Below, one piece after another: positions 9,401 through 17,378 of a stretch of DNA of 64,000 bases. The translations under genes were made by a program, and so were the position numbers. The stretch's first letter is position 1; every line of letters begins with the position of its first letter. Source of the stretch: Streptomyces wuyuanensis (lineage in GTDB: Bacteria; Actinomycetota; Actinomycetes; Streptomycetales; Streptomycetaceae); contig NZ_FNHI01000022.1 in NCBI RefSeq assembly GCF_900103455.1, positions 95,147-159,146 of the forward strand. Reading direction: 5' to 3'. The notes under the pieces were generated by a model. It was not told where the DNA came from, did not search any database, and saw only the letters and a program-made list of their open reading frames with translations.

Positions 9401-9869
9401 GCTTGGCCGCCGCTTCGGGCACCGCGACCTCGGTCGCCCCGTCCGCAGCAGCGGCGGGCCACGCTCCCGCCGTCAGCCGGACCCGGGAACGGTCGGCGAC
9501 GCCGAACTCCGCCAGATCCGGCTCGCCCGCGCGGGCGGCCGGCTCCTGCAGGTCGCGCGGCAGCCCGTACGGGCCCGAGCGGTCGAACTGGCGGAGGGTG
9601 ACGGGGAGTCCGTCGAACGTCCTGCGCGCCGCGCGGAGCGCGGCGGCCGTCTCCGCCTCTCGGTCCGTGCCCGGGTCGTCCGAGGTGATGAACAACGCGG
9701 CGTCGGCCGCGTCCCTGGTCCGCAGCGCGTGCCGGAGCCCGGCGTCGCCGGCCGATCCCGCGAAGGCCGCGAGGGTCGTCAGCACGGCGGTGGTCAGCAC
9801 GATGGCGAGCAGTGCGGCAGCGAGCAGCAGCCGGTGACCGCGCGCACGCAGAAGCACGAACCCCGCCAC
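6483..9869 (-). CDS. FtsX-like ABC transporter permease (first of two)
   Basis: This is a permease of about 1128 aa. A GTG at 9869 follows AAGGGGGA closely; a GTG at 9884 would add five residues. The N-terminal membrane segment (LLLAAALLAIVLTTAVLTTL) is followed by a large periplasm-type domain of about 250 residues, a cluster of helices in the middle, a second large extracellular domain and three to four C-terminal helices (around ALLAAAFAASALAAVGFAV and VLIVAVLALRRGE). The length and duplicated layout match actinobacterial FtsX/MacB-family exporters. It is the first gene of a three-gene operon with no gaps. It lies divergent from nothing: the next gene upstream (10150-10815) runs in the same direction and is separated by 280 bp that should hold the promoter. 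Confidence 0.87.
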   Translation of the reverse strand: MAGFVLLRARGHRLLLAAALLAIVLTTAVLTTLAAFAGSAGDAGLRHALRTRDAADAALFITSDDPGTDREAETAAALRAARRTFDGLPVTLRQFDRSGPYGLPRDLQEPAARAGEPDLAEFGVADRSRVRLTAGAWPAAAADGATEVAVPEAAAKRLRLAPGPRVITLADRLGGPSARIRVTAVYRPADAADPYWRLDELRGRGVHKDAFTTYGPLLADPAALGAGGGITQRTRSWLATADFGALQADDVETLRTAAKAAQEHLTAQEALAHGATARTSLPGVLDRLERALLVSRATLLIVAAQLVLLAAYALLLVARQLGAERVAETQVLMARGASRRRMGALAAVEALLLALPAAVAAPLLAGPLAGLLAGQGLPGRLGLRIETVPAPALWAVAATVAAGCAVAVAAPAITASGAAGGRARALPGPLRAGADIGLLVVAAVAYWQLYRRTSGAGALSGDNEGTLGVDPLLVVAPALALLAGTVLTLRLLPPAARLAERRAARGRGLTASLAGWQLSRRPMRGAGPVLLLVLAVATGMLAIGQGASWDRSQDDQADFRAGAPVRVLGSTVPQFGQGGAYDGTPGLKTAVPAARSTLGLSAGRQATVLALDTGLAGDGLRLRDDLADPTLVGRLTADRPAAGGAGRASAARTGVVLPAGTERLLLDVTLRAADDGPYAQSGSALTVTVEDRYGVPYRLQADTLRSDGRPRRTTVDFAAAAGAPTGRPAGPLVLTAVEFDETGHPDRIAPKRFTIGGLHAVGADGTVRPVAVPEGLGWKATATLTSGQPIGNKAAPAITSVRSSTLAPLDLAYHSGTSVPSFAWGDERTVTVRSAVGRTAPPMPLALATDRFLEAGGAEAGDVIEVPMPGGAIRVRIAGVLRGMPTTGPGADPVGAAAGTASAGSAAAGSSATPADGGALLLDLRAVNRVLATRPGASLPPTEWWMFPEPGRAGQVAAALRDRAESDPGQVRVRDEIARDLHDDPLGAGSRSALLAAAFAASALAAVGFAVSTAGTVRERAREFAVLRALGAPRRMLARLLAVEQALLIGLALAVGLAIGTALTRAVVPLVVLTGQATRPVPGVLVELPAGWAALLLAGVAAAPVLIVAVLALRRGESPTPLRGGDGE

Positions 9870-10149
9870 CGGTCCCCCTTGCACACACGGTGTACGTCCC
9901 CCGAAAGCCCTTTCGAAACGGGATGCTTGCAGACGGCCGGGGGCGAGGAGAACGCTCTCACACGGGACTTGACGAGATCGTGACCGGATTCCGGTGCGGG
10001 CGCACCGGAATCCGCGTCCGGGCGGGGCGGGTCGGGGACGGGCTCCGACCGTCAGGTCATCGCGCGGGCCGGGGCGGGACCGGCGGTGCGTTCACCGCGC
10101 AGGCGGGGACGGTGGCCGGCGGGACGGTGCGTCGTTCGGCTTCCGGCGG

Positions 10150-10815
10150 TCAGTTCGCGTCCCCGGCGCCGGGAGCCGGCCGCGGTGCGCGGAGTTCCAT
10201 CTCCGCGGTGATGGCCCAGCGCTCGTGGTCGCGCCAGGCGCCGTCGATGAACAGGAAGTCCGGGGAGAAGCCCTCCAGCCGGAAGCCCAGCCGCCGCACG
10301 AGGGCGATGGAGGACTGGTTGCGGGGCTGGATGTTGACTTCGAGCCGGTGCAGTCCGAGCGGCCCGAAGGCGTGCCGTACGACGAGTCCGAGGCCCTCCG
10401 TCATCAGTCCCCGGCCCGCGGCGTGGGCGAACGCCCCGTATCCGAGTGCTCCGCTGAGAAAGGCGCCCTCGACGATGTTGTTGATGTTGATGAACCCGGC
10501 GATCCGGCCGTCCGCACGGTCGCAGACGAGGTAGCCGGTCCTGGACGGGTCCTCGAGCAGCCTGCGGGCGTAGGCGACGTAGTCGGCCTGGGTCCGGGGC
10601 GGGAAGAGCCAGGGCCGGTGCAGCCGGGTGCTCTCACGGGCGAGCGCCGTGTACTCCGCAGCGTCGTCGAGGCGGTAGTGGCGTATGAAGGTCCTCCGGC
10701 CCACCGCGACGGCGGCGCCGACGTCGGCCCGGGGGCCCGAGGCGGCCTCGGAGCCGGAGGCGTGGTCGGCGGTGGCGTCGCGCGGGTCCGGAGGGGGGTC
10801 GGGTGCTGCGGCCAT
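10150..10815 (-). CDS. GNAT-family N-acetyltransferase (RimJ/RimL-like)
   Basis: This 221-aa protein has an acidic, Ala-rich leader of about 35 residues, then a GNAT fold: RRTFIRHYRLDDAAEY, a GFININNIVEG strand, GLMTEGLGLVVRHAFGPLGL in the acetyl-CoA-binding region, RLEVNIQPRNQSSIALVRRL and GFRLEG. These are the marks of the RimJ/RimL subgroup (PF13302) that acetylates N-termini of ribosomal proteins or small amines; the substrate here is unknown. A TAGCCT box lies six bases before the ATG and no Shine-Dalgarno sequence is present, so the message is probably leaderless. It stands as a single gene. Confidence 0.85.
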   Translation of the reverse strand: MAAAPDPPPDPRDATADHASGSEAASGPRADVGAAVAVGRRTFIRHYRLDDAAEYTALARESTRLHRPWLFPPRTQADYVAYARRLLEDPSRTGYLVCDRADGRIAGFININNIVEGAFLSGALGYGAFAHAAGRGLMTEGLGLVVRHAFGPLGLHRLEVNIQPRNQSSIALVRRLGFRLEGFSPDFLFIDGAWRDHERWAITAEMELRAPRPAPGAGDAN

Positions 10816-10999
10816 GGCGCAAGGCTACGGGCTGTCCCGCAATCACCGGTGGATCAGCTCGCGGCGTCGGATGCGGTGCACCGCAAGGCGGAGGGTCGCC
10901 TTCATACCGGGCGCATTCGGGCGATCCGACTACGCAGCGAGGTGCCGTGGCTGTCTTCGCGCGCCCGCTGGGGACTGCGGGGCAGCCCTTAGCCCCGGG

Positions 11000-11272
11000 T
11001 CACCGGCGGCGGCGGTGGAAGAGGTAGGCACCGCAGAGACCGCCGACGACCCACGTGCCCAGCAGGGCGAGGTACAGGGGGATCGTGACCTCGGGGATCA
11101 GCAGCCTGATCTCCACTTCCTTGGTGTTCTCGAAGATGAAGACCAGAGTGAGGACCGCGACGACGAGGGCGGCGATCCGGCCCGGGGTGAGCCTGCCGCG
11201 GAAACCCTCACCGCCGTGCGCGCCGCTTCCCCTGCGGGCCTTGGCCCCGGTCGATGTGTCCTTGCGGCTCAT
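11000..11272 (-). CDS. LapA-domain (DUF1049) membrane protein
   Basis: This 90-aa protein has about 30 polar residues (MSRKDTSTGAKARRGSG), then a first membrane helix (IAALVVAVLTLVFIFENTKE) and a second (IPLYLALLGTWVVGGLCGAYLF), ending in a basic HRRRR. The FENTxEVxIRLLIPE segment between the helices is the hallmark of the LapA/YciS family, which in other bacteria takes part in envelope and lipid assembly. In actinobacteria the role is not known. The ATG at 11272 is chosen because the extension to 11338 lacks both a ribosome site and family similarity. Confidence 0.8.
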   Translation of the reverse strand: MSRKDTSTGAKARRGSGAHGGEGFRGRLTPGRIAALVVAVLTLVFIFENTKEVEIRLLIPEVTIPLYLALLGTWVVGGLCGAYLFHRRRR

Positions 11273-11354
11273 GGGACCAGGATGGACGTATCCCGGTCCC
11301 ACGGGCGGTGCGGAGCGGACCGTACGGGTGACGCGCACGGCGTCCCGGCGTCCT

Positions 11355-11875
11355 TCAGTGGTGGCTGAGGACCGGACGGGGCTGCTCCTCGGATTCCTCG
11401 CCCGGCTCCCCCACCGCCGTCGCGGGCCCGGGGCGCCGGATCAGCAGCGATGTGACCACTCCGACGGCGAGCAGGGCGAGCGCGACGGACATCGCGTTGC
11501 GGTAGCCCGCCTCCGTGACCCCGTTCGCGTCGCTCCCCGCGGTGATCACGGCGGAGGCGTGCAGATCGTGGTGATCAGCAGCGGCCAGGCGCGGCGGGAG
11601 GCCAGGAGTTCGAGGTCGATCACCGGGTCGGTGGCGGACTTCTGCGAGACGACGAAGGAGACCAGGGAGGCGACGCCACCGAGCAGGAAGCCGAGGGTGA
11701 GCGGGGAGGTCCAGCCCCAGGCGCTCCCCTGGGCGAGGCCTACGAGCACGCCGGTGAGACCGAGGGAGAGGGCGGCGATGCCGCGGGAGTCGAAGCGGAC
11801 GCCGGTGGTCGCCGGCGGCACGTCGGGGACGCAGCGGCGAACGCCGAGCAGACCCGTGACGGCGATCAGCGCTTG
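11355..11875 (-). pseudogene. Decayed DHA2-type MFS transporter (internal deletion, no N-terminus)
   Basis: Two fragments of one 14-helix drug:proton antiporter lie in different frames. The 5' fragment (about 11546-11875) reads ALIAVTGLLGV, then IAALSLGLTGVLVGLAQGSAWGW and PVIDLELLASRRAWPLLITTICT, the middle of the transporter. The 3' fragment (11355 to about 11555) reads ASAVITAGSDANGVTEAGYRNAM and a last helix, the extreme C-terminus. About 150-200 residues are missing between them at a junction near 11550, and the first third of the protein is absent. The remnant begins beside two palindromes that probably belonged to regulator-binding sites. It is non-functional. Confidence 0.75.
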
Positions 11876-11887
11876 TCAGACAAGCGC
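11869..11887. promoter_or_regulatory. 19-bp palindrome, candidate GntR operator
   Basis: GCGCTTGTC-A-GACAAGCGC is a perfect inverted repeat. Its core on the minus strand is TTGTCTGACAA, identical to a site at the start of the adenosine deaminase gene (13186-13196). A half-site CTGACAAG occurs at 12077-12084, just before the GntR gene. FadR-type GntR regulators are known to favour TTGTCnGACAA-like sites; the link to the adjacent regulator is inferred. Confidence 0.55.
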
Positions 11888-11904
11888 CGTCGAACGGACT
11901 GGAA

Positions 11905-11918
11905 TCTACGTGCGTAGA
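11905..11918. promoter_or_regulatory. TCTACG-TG-CGTAGA inverted repeat, TetR-operator-like
   Basis: A 14-bp inverted repeat lies upstream of the decayed MFS gene. Repeats of this form often serve TetR regulators paired with MFS exporters. No TetR gene remains beside it, so it may be a relic of a deleted regulator-transporter pair. Confidence 0.4.
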
Positions 11919-12101
11919 ACGTCAAGGCCCTCTCGCTGTGAATTACGGTGGGCGGCAGGATGCGAGGTGTGCGACAGCCGTGGCGCACCTGGCGAAGCAC
12001 GGGCCGGCCCGGGGGCACGCACTGCCCGCGCCGACGTCACCCCGTGCCGTCTCGGGACGAGCATCCGGGACGCAGCCTGACAAGTGCGCCGAGGAGGGGT
12101 C

Positions 12102-12854
12102 GTGGCAGTCAGCGGACAGCAGCGAAGGCCGGTCGTCGTCCTGTACGAGCGGATCGCGGACGCCATCCACGACGGCACCTATCCGCCGGGCTGCACGCTG
12201 CCGTCCGAGCCGAGGCTGGCGGCCGAACTCGGCGTCAGCCGGCCCGCCCTCCGCGAGGCCCTGCTGCTCCTGCAGGAGGACGGGCTGCTGACGGTGCGGC
12301 GCGGGGTCGGCAGAACCGTCAACGACCGCCCGCCGCGCCGGGGCTTCGAGCACGTACTGCCGCTCGAGGAACAGCTCTCGGCGGGTACCTCGCCCCTGCG
12401 GGTACGGGCGCTGCTGCGGACGGTCGAGGAACCGACCGACTTCACCACCCAGCACCTGCTCGCCCCCGCCCGGGCCGAGCTGCGCTTCTGGGAGTCGCTG
12501 CTGTCGGGCGAGGGCACCGCGGCCGCGCTCAGCCAGGAGTGGGCGGCCGCCGACGACGTCCTGGAACGGGCGCATCCGGCATTCGCACAGGCCCTGGGCC
12601 AGGCGGGCGACGACGCCGGGACGTCGATGCTGGCGGTGCTGACCGGGGCCTCCCGGGGTGTGCCGCTGACCGCGCACTCGGGCATCACGGCGACGCTGCT
12701 CGGCCGGCGTCGCGGAGCCCAGCTCAACCGCCCCGCCGACACCCCTGCCGTACTCGTCACCCAAGTCGTACGGTCGGCCGACGTCCCGATCCTGGCCGCC
12801 AAGCACATGCTCCCGACGGGCGCCCCGGCGCTGCCCGTCCTCCAGTCGGCCTGA
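12102..12854 (+). CDS. GntR-family transcriptional regulator with UTRA-type effector domain
   Basis: This 250-aa regulator starts at a GTG (12102) preceded by GAGGAGGG. The N-terminal winged helix (residues about 10-75) reads VLYERIADAIHDGTYPPG, LPSEPRLAAELGVSRPALRE and LLQEDGLLTVRRGVGRTV, the standard GntR DNA-binding domain. The remaining 170 residues follow the UTRA/HutC layout (FEHVLPLEEQL early, then LVTQVVRSADVPILAAKHML near the end), expected to bind a small metabolite. The sequence CTGACAAG lies 18 bp before the start, and full palindromes with the same core lie at 11869-11887 and 13186-13196. Regulation of itself and of the downstream deaminase is therefore likely, with a nucleoside-related effector as the simplest guess. 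Confidence 0.85.
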   Translation: MAVSGQQRRPVVVLYERIADAIHDGTYPPGCTLPSEPRLAAELGVSRPALREALLLLQEDGLLTVRRGVGRTVNDRPPRRGFEHVLPLEEQLSAGTSPLRVRALLRTVEEPTDFTTQHLLAPARAELRFWESLLSGEGTAAALSQEWAAADDVLERAHPAFAQALGQAGDDAGTSMLAVLTGASRGVPLTAHSGITATLLGRRRGAQLNRPADTPAVLVTQVVRSADVPILAAKHMLPTGAPALPVLQSA

Positions 12855-13179
12855 CGCCCCTCCCCCGGGCCCGGTCGCGGTCGTCCGCCGCGCGCCGCCT
12901 GCACGGAGGACGAGGCTGCGGCGCGGCCCGCCGCGCGGGGACGGGCACGGACGACCGGGCTGCGGGCGGCTGCCGTCCGGCCGGGTGGGCACCCGGGCGC
13001 GCGACGGGACTGCCGGACCGCGGGGCGCCCCCCGGACCGGGGGCGGCACAGCCGACCGGGAGGGCGCCCACCACTCGGGCCGCGGCGGGAGCCCGGCCGG
13101 GCGGATCGCCCCCACCCACTCGGGCAGCGCGGCGGACCGCGGCCGCAGCCGGTTCCGGCGTGGCGTACACTCCCGCTGC
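12855..13179. other. Intergenic region before the adenosine deaminase gene
   Basis: These 325 bp are GC-rich and hold no convincing gene; the open frames crossing it lack family similarity and ribosome sites. Only the last 15 bases, with the TACACT box, look regulatory. Confidence 0.5.
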
Positions 13180-13196
13180 ATGCACTTGTCTGACAA
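13166..13196 (+). promoter_or_regulatory. -10 box of a probable leaderless promoter plus TTGTCTGACAA operator
   Basis: TACACT (13166-13171) lies 8 nt before the ATG, which would place transcription start at or next to the ATG. The 11-bp palindrome TTGTC-T-GACAA (13186-13196) sits within codons 3-6. A regulator bound there would block initiation or early elongation. The same core occurs in the palindrome at 11869-11887. Confidence 0.5.
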
Positions 13197-14292
13197 CTCC
13201 ACCGCAGAGTCGGCCGCCGCCCCCGGTCCCGTCGCCGAATGGATCCGCCGCGCGCCGAAGGCCGTTCTGCACGACCATCTGGACGGCGGTCTGCGCCCCG
13301 CCACGATCATCGAGCTGGCCCGGGAGTGCGGCTACGGCGATCTGCCCACCGAGGAACCCGCCGCGCTCGCCGTCTGGTTCCGTGACGCCGCGGACTCGGG
13401 GTCGCTGGAGCGCTATCTGGAGACCTTCGCCCACACCTGCGCGGTGATGCAGACCCGCGACGCCCTCTTCCGGGTCGCGGCCGAGTGCGCCGAGGACCTG
13501 GCGGCGGACGGCGTCGTGTACGCCGAGGTGCGCTACGCACCCGAGCAGCACCAGGAGCGGGGGCTGAGCCTCGACGAGGTCGTGGACGCCGTGAACGAGG
13601 GCCTCCGCGAGGGCGAGCGGCGGGCGGGGGGCCGGATCACGGTACGGGCCCTGCTCACCGGCATGCGGCACACGCGGCGCTCGCTGGAGATAGCCGAGCT
13701 GACGGTCGCGCACCGGGACCGCGGCGTCGCCGGCTTCGACATAGCCGGCGGTGAGATCGGCAACCCTCCGGCCGACCACCTGCCCGCGTTCCAGCACCTG
13801 AAGCGGCACAACTGCCACTTCACCATCCACGCCGGCGAGGCCGTCGGAGCGGAGTCGATCCACGAGGCGGTCCAGGTCTGCGGCGCCGAGCGCATCGGCC
13901 ACGGTGTGCGGATCACCGACGACATCCAGGTCCACGACGACGGCACGGCGACGCTCGGCCATCTCGCCGCCTATGTCCGCGACAACGGAATCGCACTGGA
14001 GGTCTGCCCGACCTCCAACCTGCAGACCGGCGCGGCGAAGGACTACACGACGCACCCGATCGACCTGCTGCGCCGCCTGGGCTTCCGGGTGACACTCAAC
14101 ACCGACAACCGCCTGGTCTCCGGCACCACGATGAGCCGCGAGTTCCAGCACATGGCCGATGCCTTCGGCTACGGGCCCGAGGTCTTCGAGCGGTTCACGG
14201 TCGCGGCCGTCGAATCCGCGTTCCTGCCGCTTCCGGAGCGCCGCCGCATCATCGACGAGGTGGTCCGGCCCGGATACGCGGCCCTCGGCTGA
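13180..14292 (+). CDS. add: Adenosine deaminase
   Basis: This 370-aa metal-dependent hydrolase deaminates adenosine or deoxyadenosine to inosine forms in purine salvage. The zinc-binding HDHLDGG motif (residues about 29-35), HAGEA with catalytic Glu, GHG following AERI, and the NTDN motif with the metal-binding Asp are all present. Sequence features such as LARECGYGDLP and SGSLERYLETFAHTCAVMQ match the actinobacterial Add lineage, of which Streptomyces genomes often have several paralogues. The start at 13180 is chosen because a TACACT box lies just upstream. A candidate GntR operator overlaps codons 3-6, so expression probably depends on the GntR gene 325 bp upstream. A strong terminator follows. 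Confidence 0.92.
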   Translation: MHLSDNSTAESAAAPGPVAEWIRRAPKAVLHDHLDGGLRPATIIELARECGYGDLPTEEPAALAVWFRDAADSGSLERYLETFAHTCAVMQTRDALFRVAAECAEDLAADGVVYAEVRYAPEQHQERGLSLDEVVDAVNEGLREGERRAGGRITVRALLTGMRHTRRSLEIAELTVAHRDRGVAGFDIAGGEIGNPPADHLPAFQHLKRHNCHFTIHAGEAVGAESIHEAVQVCGAERIGHGVRITDDIQVHDDGTATLGHLAAYVRDNGIALEVCPTSNLQTGAAKDYTTHPIDLLRRLGFRVTLNTDNRLVSGTTMSREFQHMADAFGYGPEVFERFTVAAVESAFLPLPERRRIIDEVVRPGYAALG

Positions 14293-14319
14293 CCGTGGCG
14301 CGCCGTCGGCGCGCCACGG
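14293..14319. terminator. Terminator between add and the peptidase operon
   Basis: A perfect 12-bp stem (CCGTGGCGCGCC, 14293-14304; complementary arm 14308-14319) with a GTC loop starts one base after the add stop codon. The peptidase operon converges from the other side, so it may serve both. Confidence 0.8.
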
Positions 14320-14405
14320 CCCGGCAGGTGTCTGCGCGACCGTCACGGGGGGGGCCGCGCAGGCACCGGACCGGCCGCACTCCCGGCGTCCGGCGCCGTC
14401 TGGCG

Positions 14406-15362
14406 TCAGCTCAGCGCCGGGACCTCCAGAGTCAGCGTCCCCGCGTCGGCGTCCAGCACCGCCGGCAGCCCGAGGGGCATGGTGAGGTTGCCGGGACCGT
14501 GCCCGAAGCCCAGCTCCTCGACGACCGGTACGCCGAGTCCGGCCAGCCGGTCGAGGAGCAGTGCCCGGACCCCCTCGTAGGGTCCGCAGTCCTCCCAGGA
14601 GCCGAGGGCGACACCCGCCACGCCGTCCAGCCAGCCGGAGCGCAGCAGCTGGGTGAGGATCCGGTCCAGGCGGTACGCCTCCTCCCCCACGTCCTCGATC
14701 AGCAGCAGACCGCCGCGTGCCGAGGGCCGTGCGTGCGGCGTGCCGAGGTCGGCAGCGAGCAGGCTGACGCAGCCGCCGAGGGTGATGCCGCTCGCACGCC
14801 CCGGGACGAGCGCGCCGCCGGCCGTGCCCGGGCCGAGGGTCATCACCGACTCGGGCTCGAACAGCGTGGCCCGCAGGGAGTCCTGGGTGGCGGTGTCCTT
14901 GAGGAACGCGGCCGTGGCCGGCATGGGGCCGTGCAGGGTGGACAGCCCGGTCCGGACGGCGAAGGCCTCGTGGAGCGCGGTCACGTCGCTGTAGCCGACG
15001 AAGACCTTCGGCCCCGCCGCGCGTATCGCGGCCCAGTCGACGAGGTCCACCATGCGCTGTGCGCCGTAGCCGCCGCGGGCGCAGATCACGGCGGCCACGG
15101 CCGGATCGCACCACGCCTGTTCCAGGTCCCGGGCGCGGTCCTCGTCCCGGCCCGCGAGGTGGCCGAAGGCCGGGTGCTCGTCGAGCACATGGGGCATGAC
15201 GACCGGGTCCAGGTCCCAGCCGCGCAGAACGTCCAGGCCCGTTTCCAGGGTGTCGGCCGGGACGGGACCGCTCGTCGCGACGACGGCGACCCTTGAGCCC
15301 GGGGTGAGGCGCGGGGGGCGCGTCAGGGCGGTCAGGGCCGCCGCGCCGGAGTGCTGGTGCAT
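14406..15362 (-). CDS. LD-carboxypeptidase (peptidase S66 family)
   Basis: This 318-aa cytoplasmic enzyme of the LdcA/MccF family normally removes the terminal D-Ala from murein tetrapeptides during cell-wall recycling, or related amide bonds. The nucleophile lies in FVGYSDVTALHEAF, the oxyanion region is ICARGGYGAQRM, and the later GGLLLIEDVGEEAYRLDR block and GFGHGPGNLTMPLG carry the catalytic Glu and His. Length is normal for the family. The ATG at 15362 lies 4 bp after the S9 peptidase stop codon, and this is the last gene of the four-gene peptidase operon, which suggests a shared role in breaking down D-amino-acid-containing peptides. Confidence 0.9.
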   Translation of the reverse strand: MHQHSGAAALTALTRPPRLTPGSRVAVVATSGPVPADTLETGLDVLRGWDLDPVVMPHVLDEHPAFGHLAGRDEDRARDLEQAWCDPAVAAVICARGGYGAQRMVDLVDWAAIRAAGPKVFVGYSDVTALHEAFAVRTGLSTLHGPMPATAAFLKDTATQDSLRATLFEPESVMTLGPGTAGGALVPGRASGITLGGCVSLLAADLGTPHARPSARGGLLLIEDVGEEAYRLDRILTQLLRSGWLDGVAGVALGSWEDCGPYEGVRALLLDRLAGLGVPVVEELGFGHGPGNLTMPLGLPAVLDADAGTLTLEVPALS

Positions 15363-15366
15363 GGGT

Positions 15367-17367
15367 TCACTTCTTCAGTTCGAGCTGGGGGACGTCGGTG
15401 CGCCTGATGCCGAAGGTCTGGGCGTACAGCGAGAGTTCGGCCTCCAGAGCGCGGATCATGGTGTCGGCACGGCGGAAGCCATGGCTCTCCCCTTCGAAGG
15501 CGATGTACGCGTGCGGTATGCCGCGCCCCGCCATCTGGGCGAGGAAACGCTCGCTCTGCACCGGCGGGCAGATCGGGTCGTCCAGTCCCTGGAGCAGCAG
15601 GAAGGGAACGGAGATCCGGTCGACGTGCTCGATCGGCGACCGCTCCCGGTAGCGGCCGGGCACCTCGGCGAGCGGGCCGATCAGCGACTCCAGGTACTGG
15701 GACTCGAAGTCGTGGGTCTCGTCGGTGGCCCAGCCCATCAGGTCCAGGATGGGGTAGATGATCGTGCCGCAGGCGTACACGTCCGTGCCGGTGAGCGATG
15801 CCGCGGTGGTCCAGCCTCCGGCGCTGCCGCCGCGGACGGCGAGCCGGTCCGGGTCTGCGGTGCCCTCCGAGGCGAGGGCCTCGGCGACCGCCGCGCAGTC
15901 CTCGACGTCGACGACGCCCCACTGCTCGCGCAGCCGGTTGCGGTACTCACGCCCGTAGCCGGTGGACCCGCCGTAGTTGACCTCGGCGACGCCGATGCCG
16001 CGCGAGGTGAAGTAGGCGATCTCCAGGTCGAGGACGAGTGGGGCGTGGCCGGTCGGTCCGCCGTGCGCCCAGACCACGAACGGCGGAAGCTCGTCGTCGG
16101 GGGCGATCCGGTCCGGGTTGTGGGGCGGGTAGATGTGGGCGTGGATCTCCCGGTTGTCGGGCCCGGTGAAGGTGCGGATCTGGGGCTCGGGATAGTACGC
16201 GGGGTCCACGGCGTCGACGTGTGCCGCACCGATGACGCTGGTCCGGCCGGTGCAGGTGTCGAGTTCCACGACCTCGTAGCCCGTGCGGGGGCTGGCCGCG
16301 ACGCCGACGACCCTGGTGCCGTGCGCCGCGAGGGTCGGGGCCCACTCCGTCCAGGGGCCCGCCGCGTCGACCAGTTCGCCCGTCTCCGGGTCGAGTATCC
16401 CGAGGGCCGTGGCGCCCTTGCCGTGAACCACCGCGATCAGTCCGCTGTCGAGCGGCTGGAACCACTGCAGGCCGATCTTCCACAGCGGGCCGCCGAACTC
16501 CTCGTTCCGCCCCTCGCACAGTCCGGTCGCGGTCGGCTCGTCGCTGTCGAGGGCGTCCGGCCGGACGCGGCGCAACTCCCACCAGTTGCCGGGGTCGGAC
16601 ACCAGGAGGAGGGAGCCGTCCGGGGCCCAGTCGACCTGGGCGACCGATTCCTCGGGGCCGCCGGCGACGGAGCGCACCGAGGTGAAGGGTCCCGTGCCGG
16701 AGACCTCGCCGACCATGACCTCCGTGCCGTCCCACGGCATGCGCGGGTGGTCCCAGGCGATCCAGGCGGCCCGGCGCCCGTCGGGCGAGAGCCGGGGGCC
16801 GGTCACGAACCGGTGCCGGTCGTCGCTCAGTTCCCGGACGGCGGCGCGGTCCTCGGCCGCGGAACCGTCCAGCGGCACGGCGGCGACGACGCGGCGCACA
16901 TCGGTCGGAGCATCGCCGGTGAACTCCTCCAGGACGCACCAGACCTCGCCGCGGTCGAGCAGCATCACCGGGTCGACCCAGCGCAGTCCGCCGCCGACCG
17001 CGGACAGCGGGGTGAGCGGCCGCGGCGCGTCGCCGCCGTCCGGCTCGAAGACGTACAGGCGCTGGTCGGGGTGGTGGACGAAGACCACGAGCGGACCGCC
17101 GTCGGGGCGGGCGGCGGCGGCCCACGGCCGGCCGCCGTACTCGATGACGCGGCTGCGCACGTTCCACGGGGCGGGCAGGACGGACTCCTCGGAGCCGTCC
17201 GCTCTCCGCCGCACCAGCGCTCTGCGCCCGCCCTCGGTGGGGCGCGGCGCGGTCCACCACACCTCGTCCCCGACGACGCCGGCGAATTCGGGACGGCCGT
17301 CGTGCGAGGCCGCGAGCGCGGCGTCGATCGGCGACGGCCAGGTGCCGTAGGCCCCGGTGGGTACCAT
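15367..17367 (-). CDS. S9 family (prolyl oligopeptidase/acylaminoacyl-peptidase-like) peptidase
   Basis: This 666-aa protein starts at the ATG at 17367, preceded by GGGGGAG. The N-terminal 390 residues form a beta-propeller (repeated motifs such as LSPDGRRAAWIAWDHPRMPW and VDWAPDGSLLLVSDPGNWWE). The C-terminal alpha/beta-hydrolase domain has the nucleophile Ser in RGGSAGGW, an Asp in LQGLDDPICPP and a His in EGESHGF. PFVVWAHGGPTGH forms the oxyanion loop. Enzymes of this family cleave small peptides in the cytoplasm. The gene is the third in an operon of four peptidases, 11 bp after the M20 gene and 4 bp before the LD-carboxypeptidase gene. Confidence 0.9.
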   Translation of the reverse strand: MVPTGAYGTWPSPIDAALAASHDGRPEFAGVVGDEVWWTAPRPTEGGRRALVRRRADGSEESVLPAPWNVRSRVIEYGGRPWAAAARPDGGPLVVFVHHPDQRLYVFEPDGGDAPRPLTPLSAVGGGLRWVDPVMLLDRGEVWCVLEEFTGDAPTDVRRVVAAVPLDGSAAEDRAAVRELSDDRHRFVTGPRLSPDGRRAAWIAWDHPRMPWDGTEVMVGEVSGTGPFTSVRSVAGGPEESVAQVDWAPDGSLLLVSDPGNWWELRRVRPDALDSDEPTATGLCEGRNEEFGGPLWKIGLQWFQPLDSGLIAVVHGKGATALGILDPETGELVDAAGPWTEWAPTLAAHGTRVVGVAASPRTGYEVVELDTCTGRTSVIGAAHVDAVDPAYYPEPQIRTFTGPDNREIHAHIYPPHNPDRIAPDDELPPFVVWAHGGPTGHAPLVLDLEIAYFTSRGIGVAEVNYGGSTGYGREYRNRLREQWGVVDVEDCAAVAEALASEGTADPDRLAVRGGSAGGWTTAASLTGTDVYACGTIIYPILDLMGWATDETHDFESQYLESLIGPLAEVPGRYRERSPIEHVDRISVPFLLLQGLDDPICPPVQSERFLAQMAGRGIPHAYIAFEGESHGFRRADTMIRALEAELSLYAQTFGIRRTDVPQLELKK

Positions 17368-17378
17368 GCCAACTCCCC

